Source: Closterium sp. NIES-65 (taxonomy: Eukaryota > Streptophyta > Zygnematophyceae > Desmidiales > Closteriaceae). From it: a stretch of 64,000 nt of DNA. Shown here piece after piece: positions 9,029-21,649 of this stretch (position 1 is its first letter; each line of letters opens with the position of its first letter). The translations under genes and the position numbers were made by a program. The notes beneath the pieces are model-generated. The model worked only from the letters and a program-made list of their open reading frames with translations. It ran no database searches and was not told where the DNA came from. The stretch covers positions 182,777 through 246,776 of the forward strand of contig CANXME010002410.1 in NCBI GenBank assembly GCA_948144175.1, read 5' to 3'.

Positions 9029-12000
9029 GTGATCAAGGTCGACGGTGGTGTCGACGGAATCCAGGCGCGAGTGCAGCGGTCGACGGCGGCTGCAGGCAGC
9101 TCGCGTGCCGACGTCGATGTACGACGTCGCTCTCCTCTACGAAGTGGTGGAGGGCTCTTGGCGACGACGCATGTGACGGCGGGCGGGATTGCACCGGCGT
9201 ATGGCTACTTCAAGTTCTCGCCGGACCGAATCACCGTCGCACCGCTGCAAGGTCGACGGGACCTCATCACCTGGAGGGAGTCGATCGAACCTCAGCTGGA
9301 GGTTGCCGGGCTGAAGGGCTTCGCCGAAGGCACCGTGCCGACTCCACCCGAGGAGGATGTCGAGCTGCGTGGGGAGTTTCGCTCTGCTCACTTGCTCACC
9401 TTCATGGTCATCTCGAGGTGCTGCTCGCCGGTGGTGCAGCTAGCGCTCAGGAGCTGTCGAGAGCGACTGGATGCTGGTCACCAGGCATGGCGCTTCATCA
9501 TGTCGACGTACCAGGCCAGGGACGACCTGTACATTGGGCAGCTGGAGGAGAAGATGACTCACATTCGGATGGGCGAGCAGGAGTCGGCGACGGACTACTG
9601 CAACCGTGCTCGACGGATCCAGGCGGAGATGAGGATGGCGGGCGCCGAATACTCGACGGCGTCCTACATCACCCACGTCCTCAAGGGACTGCCGCGCAGC
9701 TACAACCTCATGAAGAGGTTTACGATGGTGCCCGGCAAACGTGAGTCCCTCGACGAGGACTCCCTCACCAGCTACATCCTCCAGGATGAGGCGATGTAGG
9801 AGGCAGAACAGCCCACGGAGTTCCTTCCGCAGGCGAGTTACGCTGCACCGACGAAGCCGAATCGTCAGCAGGAGCAGCGCGGGAAGCCAAGCGGAGGTGG
9901 TAGTGGAGGTGGGCGGTCGACGAAGGACGTCGACGAGAAGCGGTCGACGAGGGACAAGGGTCGACGAGGTGGTGGTCGACGGCGGGAGTGCTGGATCTGC
10001 GGCGACCCCGACCATCTCTCCTTCGAGTGCCCCGACCGCGATGACAGCGACGAGGACGACAGCAAGGGAGGCCGCGGTCGATCGGCCAGCCGTCGCCCAC
10101 GTCGAGATGAGAAGCCGCGCAAGGAGAAGAAGGCGTCGAAGAAGGCGTCGTCGACGAAGGAAGTCGACAGCTCCAGCGGCAAGGACCGAGGCGACGGGGA
10201 GGCGTCGTGCTCGATGGTTGGCGTGGTGGAGCCGACGGTCTCGCTGGCGCCGGAGGCTGGCGAGGACTTCCAGGCGGTGGCGGCAGCTGTACAGGCCAAC
10301 CCGATGGCGGTTCTGCTCGACAGCGGGTGCTCCCACCACCTGATGGGGACGAAGTCGGTCTTCGTCGACATGGGGCCGAGCGACGGGGTGAAGCACGTGC
10401 GTGGGTTCAACGGGGCATTGCAGCCTGTCGAAGGTCGAGGAACCGTCGCTCTGCAAGGGGAGGCCGGGAAGCGGGTCCTCATCCCCGACGTACTCTACGT
10501 TCCGGGCGTACAGGCGAACCTGCTGTCTGCTGGCCAGCTGAAGGAGAGCGGGGTGCTGCTGCAGGGCGATGGCGACGAGATGCTGCTCGTCGCCGCGACC
10601 GGGGAGGTGCTCGGTCGAGCACGCTACACCGGACGAGTCCTCTGCACCGACCTTCGTCCCTGCTTGATGCAGTCGCCGTCGACCGAGGTGGTGGCTCTGC
10701 GGACGATCGTCTCGGCGACGAAGACGACCCCCGATAGGATGCATGCGCGGCTCGCCCACGTCAGCGTCGACATGATCAAGAGCTCGGCAAAGCATGGCGT
10801 TGCTACTGGGCTCGACATCACGTCGTCGACCGGAGCAGACCCGCCGTGTGTCTCGTGCGTCGGAGGAAAGCTGGCGCGACACACCTTCCCCGCCAAGGGC
10901 TCGGACGCGGCGGAGGCGCTGGCTGTCGTGCACATTGACTTGTGCGGGCCATTTCGGGTGGCTGCCAAGGATGGCAGCTTGTACTTCCTGCTGCTGAAGG
11001 ATCGCCATACTCGATTTGTATGGGCAATGCCGGTCGCTAAGAAGAGCGACGTGCTACGGGAGTTCGAGAAGTGGCTGGTGCTTGTGGAACGACAGACGAA
11101 GAAGTCGGTGCTGTCGCTTCGCTCCGATCGAGGAGGGGAGTTCCTCGGGAAGGCGTTCACCGACTTCGTCGACGGGAAGGGCATCGTCCACGACCTGACG
11201 TGCCCCTACACTCCGCAGCAGAATGGTATGGCTGAGCGGGAGATGCGCACGGTCGTCGAATCCGTGCGGACGATGCTGCTGCACATGGGCGTGCAGCATC
11301 ACTGGTGGCACCTTGCTCTTTGACAGGGGGTCTGGGTGCGCAACTGCTTGGAGCGATCGACGACGCCACCAGGAACGACTCCATACCAGCTGCTGACCGG
11401 GACGAAGCCCGACCTCACGCTGGCGCGGGTGTGGGGCTGCATGGTGCAGTTTATGGTTCCTGAGCAGCAGCGCGGTGGGAAGCTGGCGCCGAAGGCTCGC
11501 TGGGGGCTTCACCTGGGTGTGTCGCCGGAGAGTAAGGGCTGGGAGGTGCTCGACCTGACCGACAACAAGGTGGTCACATCGGTCGAGGTGATCTTCTACG
11601 AGACGCTGTCGCTGGAGGTGTGGAAGGCGCAGTATGGGCCGGCGTCAGGGCGGACGCGGGCGCACCCGCCGACGGACACCTCGACGGCGACGGTTCCGTT
11701 GCTCGCCGACGTCGACGAGCCTGCTGCTGAGGATGTTGTGGAGGTTCTTCCCCTTTCCCCTGCTCTTGCTCCCCCGTTCCCCGTCGCAGATCGGCCTGTG
11801 TCGACCACCGACGATGAGGGGAGCCTTGAGGCGTCGCCTGTGGCGCCGGCCCGTGGCATCGCCGGCGATCGACAAGGCGCCAAGCTCGTCGACCAAGATG
11901 GGAAGCCATCGACGACAGGGGAGCACCAGATAGGGGAGCCGGTCGAGCAGGAGGCAACAGCAGGAGTACATTCGACAAGGGAGCAGCAGCCGGGACGGTC

Positions 12001-13954
12001 GACAGGGGAGCTGTCGAAGTCAGCAGCAGACGAGCAGCCGGTCGAAGAGGCGAAGCAGCTGGTCGACGATGTGAACGTCGACGACGAAGGGGAGCTGTCG
12101 GCAGGAGAGGAATCTACCGACAGTGATGTGGTGGAGGTTCCGGTCGAGACGTCTACGCCGGAGCTGCGACGTTCGGGTCGAGCTCGACGGCCGCCTGAGC
12201 GGCTGAGCTTCCACGCATGCCTGCCACCAGCTGCCTTCACCACGGTGTACGACGAGGTCGACGACGACCTCTTGTACGACGACGCCGAGGAGGATGAAGA
12301 GCTGCCAGAGCTCGACCCTGACGTGCATGCTGACCCCGAACACCGCTGGGACATCGCCACGATGACGGTGAAGGAGGCGCTGTCGAGCTGGAAGGGCGAG
12401 GCGGTGAAGGCCGCCATGGAAGAAGAAATCCGCAGCCTCATCGGTATGGGGACTTGGGAGCTGGTCGAACGCCCACGCGGGGTGAACATCATGAAGAACC
12501 GGTGGGTGCTGACGACCAAGTACCGCATCGACGACACCGTCGAGCGCGAGAAGGCGAGGCTGGTCGTGAAGGGCTTCACGCAGGTGTACGGCGCCGACTA
12601 CGACGAGACGTACTCGCCGGTGAGCAGCTACGTCACGCTGAGGATCTTCCTCAGCATCGTCGCCGTCCTCGAGCTCAACCTGATGCAGCTCGACATGAAG
12701 AACGCTTTCTTGCAGAGCAAGCTCGACAGGGTGCTCTACATGTACCAGCCGGACTACTTCGACGACGGGACCGGCCGGGTGTGTAAGCTGCTGAAGAGCC
12801 TCTACGGGCTGAAGCAGTCGCCGCTGCTGTGGTACAGGGCTCTCGACGGAGTGCTGCTGGGAGCCGACTGGAAGAAGAGTCAGGTCGACGAGGCGCTCTA
12901 CTTCAAGGCCGGCGACGACGGAGTGACCTGCTGGGTGCTAGTCTACGTCGACGACCTGCTCGCCGCCAGCAGCAGCACCGCGATGCTGAAGGAGCTGAAG
13001 GATCTGCTGGAGGCCGCCTTCGAGCTGCGCGAGATCTCGCCGGTGGTGAAGTACCTTGGGCTGGAGATCGTGCGCGACAGGCCAGCCAGGAAGCTGTGGC
13101 TGCACCAGCAGGGCTACGCCGACAAGCTGCGCAGGCGCTTCATCGACGAGGAGCAAGGCGGTCGAGTCCCGAAGACGCCGGTCTCGGTCGACGCCTACGC
13201 TCAGCTGACGTTCGACGACGAGGAGGCTCAGGAGCGCGAGGAGGAGGAGTACCGGCAGAAGGTCGGCTCGCTGCAGTTCGCGGCGACGACGACGAGGCCA
13301 GACATCGCGTTCGCCTGCAGTAAGCTGGGGAGCGGCCTCACGGTGAGGAGCGACCAGCATTGGCGCGAGGTCGACCGCTGTCTCGCCTACCTCGCCGACA
13401 CTCGCGACACCGCCCTGGAGTTTGGCGGTGGACCAGAATCGCTGGAGCTGATCGGCTACGTCGATGCCGACGACGTGGGCGACAAGCAGAACCGGACGAG
13501 CACGGGAGGCTACGTGTTCGTCTACGGAGGGGCCGCTGTCTCCTGGTCGAGCTCGCGAATCAAGTGCGCGACACTCTCCTCGACCGAGTCGGAGTATGTC
13601 GCGGCTACAGATGCTGGCAAGGAGGGACGCCGACTTCGATTTCTTCTTGCGGAATTCAAGCTGCTCGACGCTGGGAAGCCGACCACCCTCCGCGTCGACA
13701 ACAAGTCGGCAATCACGGTCGCTGAGGGCTTGGGGTTGACGGGCAACCTCAAGCACATGGAGCGACGCTACGCCTGGCTGCAGCACATGGTGAGGCGCGG
13801 GAAATTTGTGCTAGAGTACATCCCGACCACCGAGCAGCCGGCGGACTTCCTGACGAAGGCGCTGCATTTTCCGGCTTTCAACCGGTGCTCTGTCGCCATC
13901 GGCCAAGTTCGTCTGGCCGACGTCGGCGATGGCGACGACGACGTGCAGCAGTAG
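9029..13954 (+). pseudogene. Copia gag-pol polyprotein with two in-frame stops
   Basis: A single frame of 1,641 codons runs from ATG 9029 to TAG 13952 and is broken only by TAG at 9797 (codon 257) and TGA at 11321 (codon 765). Gag carries a copia-type capsid region followed by a CX2CX4HX4C zinc knuckle (first Cys at codon 321). The protease has its DSG (Asp 431). Next come the GAG-pre-integrase zinc region, and integrase with Asp 637, Asp 700 and Glu 736 (DD35E). Reverse transcriptase has YVDD at about codon 1306, and RNase H has the YVDAD, STESEY and VDNKSA motifs. All domains are complete. TAG 9797 fits CAG changed to TAG; TGA 11321 (after HLAL) fits CGA changed to TGA. Readthrough of the first stop cannot be excluded. 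Confidence 0.95.
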
Positions 13955-14070
13955 GTGTCGTGCCCTTCTGCACGGCTGGTGCGGTGACGGCGTGCTGTGT
14001 GTGGGGTGCACGCCGAGGACGAGTCTTCTCCGTGGAATACTGCCGTGCGGGCTGGAGGCCCAAGCGTGAG

Positions 14071-14083
14071 CGCGGCAGGGGAG
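14071..14083 (+). promoter_or_regulatory. Polypurine tract before 3' LTR of young copia
   Basis: GGCAGGGGAG lies immediately upstream of the 3' LTR start (TGTTAACGGG at 14084), the position expected for the plus-strand primer. Confidence 0.7.
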
Positions 14084-15181
14084 TGTTAACGGGAATGGAG
14101 TGTTGGCCCCGCCCTCGCTTGGGCAACGCCGACGACTTGGTCGGATGTACGGGAGTAGCAGCCGACCGTTCACAGTGGGAGAGCTGCTCGACAGGGTTCG
14201 TCGAGCTGCAGGAAACCGCTGTGGTGTTGCTGTCAATCAGGGAGCTCGACAGCTGCAACTGACTGGCCTGGGCGACGGGTGGGCCGTCCGGGAGGTCGAC
14301 GAAGCAGTTCGTCGACCTACAGTTCGACGGGGACGTCTACGAAGCATCCCGTCGAACTGCAGCTCGACCGGGAGGCCCGGGGAGGCCTCCGGAGCATCCC
14401 GTCGACCTGCTGTTCGACCGGGAGGTCTCCGGAACATCCCGTCGACATGCAGTTCGACCGGGAGGTCGACGGAGCAGTTCTGGTCGACGGAAGGGGTCCG
14501 TCGACCAAGGGGTAGCTCGACGGGAGTGGTGGTCGACCAGGAGTGCCTGGTGGTCGACCAGAAGGACCCAGTGGTCGACGGGAGGCACCTGGGGGTCGAC
14601 CAGAGCACCAGGGGTCGACCGGGTCGACCGGGTAACCTGCTCGACGAGTTTTGCGGAGGGACGCGAACGTCGTCGAGGTCGCGATGGCGCACGCGACTGC
14701 GGGCTGGTATCCCGAAGTCAATGTGGCTCGTCAGGCGCAGACAACAGCCGACGGATGCCCAACGAGGCGAGTCGGACCAATCGTCTGCGTGCACCTGCGA
14801 GCGTGCGCACTGCTGTGTTCTACGGGGCAACGCTGGACAGCCGCTCTGCTGCAGCGTTGGCACGCCGTCGACCTGCTCTGTTGGCAGGTCGCCTTTCCGC
14901 AGTGCTGGCGCGGCTCCTCTACGCAACGCTGTAAGGCGGTCGATCGAGCTGTGCTGGCGGTCGACCAGGCTAGCTGCAGGGCTGCTAGGTGCCTGATGTA
15001 GTCATTGTTGTCATTGCTTGTTTTATTATTCTGGAATTCCAACTTTGCTAGTGGAAACTCTTGCCGATTTCTCCCGTGAATGTGCAAGCACTAAGGAACC
15101 AAGCAAAGCTACGATCACCTCTAGTAGTTCGTGCCAACCCCCGTAGTCTAGCTCACTACCGTTGTAGAGTGACTCTCCGCA
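14084..15181 (+). repeat. 3' LTR of young copia element (1,098 bp)
   Basis: Same length and ends as 7576-8673. I counted eight single-base differences, seven of them transitions. It is followed by the right target duplication CTCTT (15182-15186). Confidence 0.95.
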
Positions 15182-15186
15182 CTCTT

Positions 15187-17072
15187 CCCTCCGGGGTTGA
15201 ACATTAACCGTCCACATTTCCTCCTAGGACCCAGCTGCTGAGAATGATGCCATACCAGTCTCCATTATTTTTGGACCAGCAAGCAGTGCTGCAGCTAAGA
15301 GGATGGAGCTCGCTTGAGGCCATCGAACACTCTGCATGAGGCCTGGAAGCTTCTTTGTGAGCTCCCTCATGCTTGTGGAGCACCCAAACATGGGATCGGT
15401 GAGGGGACTTGCTGCTGGTGTCCCAAGGAGGTGTGTGTGCTGGCAAGGTTTCTGCTACGGTTGCATCATACTGAGGGGCTGGCCGTGAATTTGCTGGGAG
15501 GCTGGAGGTATCCCTGGTGGAACACACACATAAGGTGACTCGGATGACAAGGTTGGGTCATTTTACTTGACATGTGAGTTGAGGTGGATAAACCCTTCAC
15601 GCTGGTGAAGAACATTGTATTTGAATAAGAGCACACGTGGTTTCCATCCGGAGTGGACATTTGGCTCAAAAAGGACCCAAGAAGATCGTGATCTTATTGT
15701 TTGTGACCGAAGTGTGCACACTGACAGTTTTTGAAACCATCAACGCTTCCATATCCACGATCCTGATGGTTATGAAGTGGACGGCACGAGTCTTGCAAGG
15801 TTCCTCACAGGGCTTGGCCACGTGAGTGGCAGTGGCAACTGGCACCCAGATTGTAAGTCATACCCTGCTGAGAGGTCAGCATCGTTGTCTGTGTCTTTAG
15901 TAATTTGCACCACCACTAGTGAGTGCTTTGTCGATTCCCATCACAGAGGAAAGCTCTCTCACCACGATGGGCGAGCGGGAGAGATTTCTCTCACATCTGA
16001 TCTGACGGACTGCGACGAGCCATGCCTGCTTGTCCCGGCTCACGTATGTCACACAGGCCAAATCAGCCACCCACTTGGCTGGTCTGCGAGTCAGCTTATT
16101 GTGGACTGAAACAACCTTGACGTGACACACTAGATTTCTGCCATGACTGGGGGTGAATGGAACATAAGCACACTCCCAGGCAAAGGCGTCATGAGTGCAT
16201 TAGCCATGTTTATATAGCTGAACTAGGGCACGCACGGTCGGGCCAGCCTCTGTTGCAGAACGATCGGGCGAGTCGGTTTGCAAGCATGGTCATCTCTCTG
16301 CACTGTAGAAAGGTCATGTACTATGGCCAGTCCTATGCTCTTTGCCAGGTCCACACGGATCAAAGCAACGTATTGCCATCCTTGTGCAAATTAGTGACCC
16401 CCAGCCAATCTCCTTGCGGCAGTCCTCTCCATCACAGGCCGGCTTGCTAATTTGAGTATGTCTGTGAGCTTAGGATTGTTTTTTTTTTTTGTTTAATAAA
16501 ATTGGCTAGCTTAGGTTTGATAAGAGGATTCCTGTTTTTTTTAGGCTCCCTTAGGTTTGACCAAATACGAGGGCAGCTTGAGAATGGTTGGATTTGGCAT
16601 GACAAACTGATGGAAGCTATATCTCGTGGACGTGGGTCGTTATCCTTCACTGTTGGCTTGATTTCAAGGAACATCAATCTCAATATCCTGCTCACGCATG
16701 AAAAAAAACATAATCTCCCTAGCCCATGTATCATATTGTTTGAACATCGCAGGAGTTTATTGTGAGGCTAATGTGCAGAGATCGGGGGCAGACCCTGGTA
16801 CACAGGAGGAAACCTCTGTGAGTGGCAGGCTGGACTGGTGATGGATGGGTCACCGTGGGCGGGGGAGATCTCCCTCGCAAATGTTCTGCCAATGTTGGTC
16901 ACCGCCATGCACCGTCTCTCTTTCCGGCCTTGAGTTCCAAAGTGCAAAGTGGTTCAGTCATGTGGGCCAAAGTATACCTGCTTATCGAAGCCCAAATCCA
17001 GCTTCATCTGTAGATGCAGGAATGATTAGCCATGCAAATGAGAGATATCAATTAAATTCTTTGGATACTGAC
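15187..17072. repeat. Decayed LRR-locus unit sequence, no gene
   Basis: This continues the unit interrupted by the young copia insertion. Short stretches recur elsewhere: 15200-15240 resembles 2440-2490, 15540-15640 resembles 2760-2840 in a diverged form, 16540-16800 resembles 28610-28870, and 16880-17000 resembles 17940-18030. No intact exon was recognised. A short poly-T tract lies at 16481-16490. Confidence 0.5.
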
Positions 17073-17144
17073 AGGGATTCAAGGCTGATCATGTTGCCGA
17101 TCGTGGATGGAATAGACCCATTCACTTTGTTACTCGTTAGGTCC
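17073..17144 (-). CDS. LRR exon (72 nt)
   Basis: Minus strand: acceptor CCTCAG, 72 nt coding one LRR with core SNKVNGSIPSTIGNM, donor GTCAGT. It has the same length and phase as the other LRR exons but is more diverged (Lys-Val-Asn in place of the usual Ser-Leu-Ser). The donor is non-consensus at +3, so splicing may be weakened. Confidence 0.6.
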
Positions 17145-18515
17145 CTGAGGATGTACACACACACAGAGTTCCATCCAAGGAATAAGAGGGATACAGCAAG
17201 TGGTTGGGGGGAGGGGAAAGTGGAAATGGAGTCTAAAAAGACCGTGAGAGTTGAACACGTAAACATACACACTCTAATAGGCGGTGTTGGAAGTGGGAGA
17301 TGTTACGCTCAGATTTGAATGTCACTTGAGGTACCCGTTCTGATAGGTTGCCTCCAACTGTGAGCAAACACATGTTTTCTATACTACACTTTTGGCTTTC
17401 TAACACGTTTTGTAAAGAGCAGACATCAGAAGAATGGAAAACAGGAGATACCACAAGAGGCACTGTATTGAATGTTACACAAGCACACCAAGGCAACAGT
17501 GAAGCCTATAGTGCTAGTGAAGCAATAGTAAGCAGGCAAATTTATGGGATTCTGTCAGGTCAGCCAGCACCTCTGGCCAGAAAGGCTGGATTAGATTAGG
17601 GTTGACTGGTTTTGAGGGGCAGTCATTTTTCTTTTCTTTTCTTTTCTTTTCTCCGAGACATGATTTGTGTACGATGGAACTATTAGACGCTATACCTGGT
17701 AAGATTGCGCCTTTCATCGTCACTGCCAGCTTGATTTCAAAGGTTCCCACTTTCATCATCCTCCCATGTATGGAATTACCATCCTCGCCCATGTAATTTG
17801 TCGCCTGAATGTTGCAGGACCATATTTCGAGGCTAATGTGGGGATATCAGCTGCAAAAGAACCTGGTACCCACGAGGTTACCAATGTGAGTGGCGGGCTG
17901 GACAGCTGACATAACGACGCTGTCAGGAGAGATCTCCTGCTCCGCCAATGTTGGTCACCGCCGTGCACTGTCTCCATCCCTAGCCCTGGAGTCAAAAGTG
18001 CACAGTGGTTCAGCCATATGGCCCAAAGAGTACCTGGACAGAGGACATGGAGATCCTCCCAGTGTCACCGGCCAATGCTCGGTTGTCATACAGTGCTGTG
18101 AAAAGGTGTGTCTGGCTCCACGTAGAACGTAGGTCTGCCAATCAGGCCGACCCTACACCTGCCTGCCGTTGCTGCAGCTGGAAACTCTGCAGTAGTGGCT
18201 GCCACTGCAGCAAAGCCAGCCTTGGAGAATATTTTCCTGGTGATGGGGACATTGGTGCATAGGGGGAATGGCGCCAGAATCTCCCCACCACTTCATTTTC
18301 AGAGAATTTCACGCTCAATCTCCTGCCCACGTTTGGAAGATTCAGAATCTCTCTTGCCCATATACCTTGTCACTTCAACATTGCAGGGCCTTGTCGCGAG
18401 GCTAATGTGCAAAGGTCGTCAGTAAACCCCCGGTACCCAAGAGGTCACCACTCTGATTTGCGGCCTGGACCGGTGACACATCACGTGGGTGGGAGAGATT
18501 TCCCTCGTGTCCGCG
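17145..18515. repeat. Intron-like sequence between LRR units, no gene
   Basis: No supported exon. 17750-18470 is assembled from stretches also seen at 16700-17000, 25720-25940 and 28740-28870. A pyrimidine repeat of TTTTC units lies at 17628-17651. Confidence 0.45.
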
Positions 18516-19228
18516 TGCCAATGTTGGTCACCACCATGCACCATCTCCTTCCCCAGCCAGGGCTAAAGTGCACAGTGCTTCAGCCATATGGGCAAAAGTG
18601 TACCTGATAAGCAAATCCTGAAATCCTCCTTGTCTCAGCGGTAGTCATCCCCTGCTCGGCTGTCATCACAGTGCTGAGAAAAGGTGTGTCTGGCAGCACG
18701 CGAAGCGTAGGTCTGCCAACCAGGACGGACCCCACACTTGCCGGCTGTTGCTGCAGCTGCAAAACCGGCGGCACTGGCTGCCTCTGCAGAAAATCCAGCC
18801 TTGGCGAAGATTCCCCTGGTGATGGAGGCATCGGCGCAGAGGGGGAATGGCGCCAAACTCTCCCCATGACTTCAGGAGCACCTTCCACCCCCAATGGGTC
18901 TCGATTCAACTTTGTGCTGGTGCAGATGCTCCCTGCTCACACGAAGCTTCGTGTGGGACCATCATGCGCTATGAACCACGGCAATGGACTTCCATTCCTC
19001 CTGCCACAGATCCGCCCACTCGACCCACTGCTGCCACCTCCCCCCTCCTAGGACACAGCCACCGCCACTGGTGCCATGCCAGCCTCCAGTAGTTGTGGAC
19101 GAGCGGGCTGAAGCTGTAGCGGAGAGGATGGAGCTTGTGGCTATCGCAGGCTCAGGAGGAGGCCGGCAGGTAACTCATGAGCTCCCGCATGCTTGTGGAG
19201 CACAAGGTCTGTTGAGGGCGCTTTCTAC

Positions 19229-19420
19229 TTACGTTTCAAGGAGGTGCGAGTGCTGGCGGAGTTTCGCTGCAGTTGCATTATGCTGGGGGGATGGCTGCAA
19301 CTCTGCTGCTGTGGGGTTGGGGAAAACTTCGGTGGAGGCAACCCAGATGACAAGCTTGGGTCCTCCCACCTGACACGTGAGCTGACACTGGTGAGTAGCA
19401 TTGAAATCGAGTAGGAGCAC
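19229..19420 (-). CDS. Possible conserved exon, second copy of 2640-2837
   Basis: The same open minus-strand frame as 2640-2837, with several substitutions and no stop, ending near a GTAAGT-like donor. Unrecognised product. Given only because the frame is kept in two separate units. Confidence 0.3.
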   Translation of the reverse strand: MLLLDFNATHQCQLTCQVGGPKLVIWVASTEVFPNPTAAELQPSPQHNATAAKLRQHSHLLET

Positions 19421-20267
19421 ATATGGTCTGCAGTCACTGTATTCAAAAGGATATTCTTGGTCGTTCCTACTTCACAGCCACTGGAAGGAGCACTACATAT
19501 GGATAAGGCAATGAAAAGTTTTCTAGTTTATGTGAATGTAATGATAAACGCAAGATCCACATACATCTGGCGGCAAACTGGCATCTCCATGCGGATTTGA
19601 CAGATTGTGGCGAGGCATACAAGCTCGTTCTCGCTCGATTGGTTTGCGTAACATAGATGAGCCACAGGCCTAATTAGCTGCCCACTCATCTCATCGGCCA
19701 GTCAGCTCGTTGTGCAATTTAACGATTAAGCTGGTCATAGGCCTATGCTCAAACCCATTATTCGTAGGAGCCTTGCATTGTGAGTCATTTCCAACAGCTC
19801 CAAATGCTCATATTGCCAAGCTTGGACCCTCTAGTCATGATGTAGTTCAAATTGAATGGTGTGGGACAGTGTGGTTGGGCCAGCCTGTTTGGAACACGTT
19901 CCGGACTGCCCTTTTTGCATGTACCGCTTGTCGATCTCAGCCTGGCAATTACTAGCCCGGCCTGTTGGGTCAGCTTGCTGCAGAAACATCATGTACAATG
20001 ACTAGTTGTAGCATGGTCTGAGTCCACCAACTAGTCACCTTGCTGCAGATCTCTGGCAAACTTGCTGTAGAACCGACCTACCATAGGCCGCCCCCCTGGC
20101 CCTGGGTTAGCGGGCTTGCTCAACCCAGCGCCAGCCCGTGGTCATGCCTAGCATGTATGCTCGTTCTCAAATCAAGTTGACTTGGTGTCGCCATCGCAGT
20201 CCCTCTAATTTCTGAACTCGTACGACGTCATGTTGGCCCTCTTTCCCATTCCCTTCATGATGCTTAC

Positions 20268-20339
20268 AATGTCTGGAGATTGCTCAGGCTACGGATGGTG
20301 GATGGAATAGACCCACTCAGAGAATTGTTGGAAAGAAAC
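20268..20339 (-). CDS. LRR exon (72 nt)
   Basis: Minus strand: acceptor ATTAG, one 24-residue LRR with core NNSLSGSIPSTIRSL, donor GTAAGC. It is identical in amino acids to 27399-27470. The frame is open and the phase matches its neighbours. Confidence 0.7.
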
Positions 20340-21068
20340 CTAATGATACAACATATGAAGGGTGTATGGGCGCACAGAAACAAATACAGCAAGAAAACAA
20401 TACCTCAATTTATGGACACATGAGTGTGGCTGCATATAAAGCGGATACGATCAAACCATTGCTACAGAGCCCATGAAAAGGGTGCCTTGAAAGTGTATAA
20501 AAAAAGAACTGAACTAAAATGTAGGAGAGGGATGAGTGAACATGACATGCTGATATGTGACTTGTGATACAAGCTACCTACTTTAAAAGGTGCCTGATTG
20601 TGAGCACAACACAAAGAAGCTGCTGAATTTAACCATCGACATTATTCCACAACACTGCAAGAAACAATGGTGAATGATGTGCCGGGGTAGCCAAATGTTA
20701 GCATTTTGACACTAGATGTTTTAAGGACATATTGACAAACCCTTCATATTATTGTCAGTGTCCACAAAAATGAACTCTGGAGGCTCAGTTAGGGGGCCTC
20801 ATAACCTTGCCCGTGTATCTTACCACCTGGACATCTCGGGACCTTATAGTGAGGCTAATGTGGAGAGATTCGCAGCAAATCCTGCTCACCACTGTGAGTT
20901 GCGAGATGGACCGGCTCAAAACAGTGACAGGTCGCTGTGGGCACACAGGAGGAATGACTGCATTCTCTCTCCGCCAGTTCAGGGACACCTTCCATCCCCA
21001 GTGGATCTCAATTCACATTCGCGGAGGTCAGTTAGGGCTCTCTTTTTGGATTCCTTGCCGATATTCAC

Positions 21069-21140
21069 AAATTTTTTAGGCTGCTCATTTTGCCGATGGT
21101 GGATGGAATAGACCCACTCAGAGCGTTGTAGCTGAGTTCT
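21069..21140 (-). CDS. LRR exon (72 nt)
   Basis: Minus strand: acceptor CCAG, one LRR with core YNALSGSIPSTIGKM, donor GTGAAT. The donor has lost the consensus G at +5 that the sister exon at 28200 keeps (GTGAGT). The frame is open. Confidence 0.65.
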
Positions 21141-21326
21141 CTGGTGGTAAAGCAAGCGAAATATATTATGGGTGGAAATAAATGAAGACAACTTGCGCCT
21201 TATCGCAAACATGCAAATGTGTACACATTTAGAAGCAGGAGAAAAGGATATAGAGTACTCAATGTTTGTGTTGGTGGAAAGGCACAGCAGGATACAACTG
21301 TGACCTGAAACTAAGTTGCAGAAGAC

Positions 21327-21381
21327 GCGTCTAGCGTCTTAGACGCGTCCGTCTAGACGCAGCGTCTAAGACGCTAGACGC
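21327..21381. repeat. Perfect 20-bp foldback at hAT left end
   Basis: Arms 21327-21346 and 21362-21381 are exact reverse complements (GCGTCTAGCGTCTTAGACGC), separated by 15 bp that contain a further short palindrome (GTCTAGAC). Such clustered AGACGC motifs are likely transposase-binding repeats near the terminus. Confidence 0.85.
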
Positions 21382-21649
21382 TAGTGAGGCTGGATTGGAC
21401 GCAGTACTAGCCGAAAACCCGGGCAGGCCTAAAAAAAAGTTCGGGCATACCAAAAAAAGTACCAAGGGGCATGGGGAGGGTGGGGAACATGCACCTATGT
21501 CACAATGGGGTGAATTTTTCCCTGTACCATAATTTTTCCCCCATTCTTAGACTTCACAAAAATGATCATCTTATGTAGTTAACCTTCCATGTCTCTCTAG
21601 TAGTAGCAAACTTGAAAAACATTACTACTACTACATATCTGAGCAATCA

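Larger units (their letters stand above)
7576..15181 (+). mobile_element. Full-length Ty1/copia retrotransposon, 7,606 bp
   Basis: Two 1,098-bp LTRs flank a complete internal region with gag-pol in the copia order: gag, protease, integrase, reverse transcriptase, RNase H. The element is bounded by a perfect 5-bp target duplication, CTCTT (7571-7575 and 15182-15186). By eye the LTRs differ at about eight of 1,098 positions, so the insertion is recent compared with everything else here. A primer site follows the 5' LTR and a polypurine tract precedes the 3' LTR. Two in-frame nonsense codons interrupt the polyprotein, so this copy is probably not autonomous. The element is rich in GTCGAC and unlike its flanks in composition. 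Confidence 0.95.
18516..21315 (-). repeat. LRR-locus unit (two LRR exons)
   Basis: A unit of about 2.8 kb, closely similar to 25740-28460 over its whole length and to 1905-4030 over its left two thirds. It carries LRR exons at 20268-20339 and 21069-21140, 801 bp apart, exactly the spacing seen in the other unit. Homology to that unit ends at about 21315, next to the end of the hAT element. Confidence 0.75.

Noticed and set aside
9440..11008. 522-codon open frame on the minus strand inside copia gag-pol
   Set aside because: It is the shadow of the GC-rich gag-pol frame on the other strand. The plus frame carries the domains and catalytic residues.
4832..15181. One composite copia element spanning both copia regions
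   Set aside because: The two have different LTRs, primer sites, pol sequences and decay states. The young one has its own perfect target duplication.
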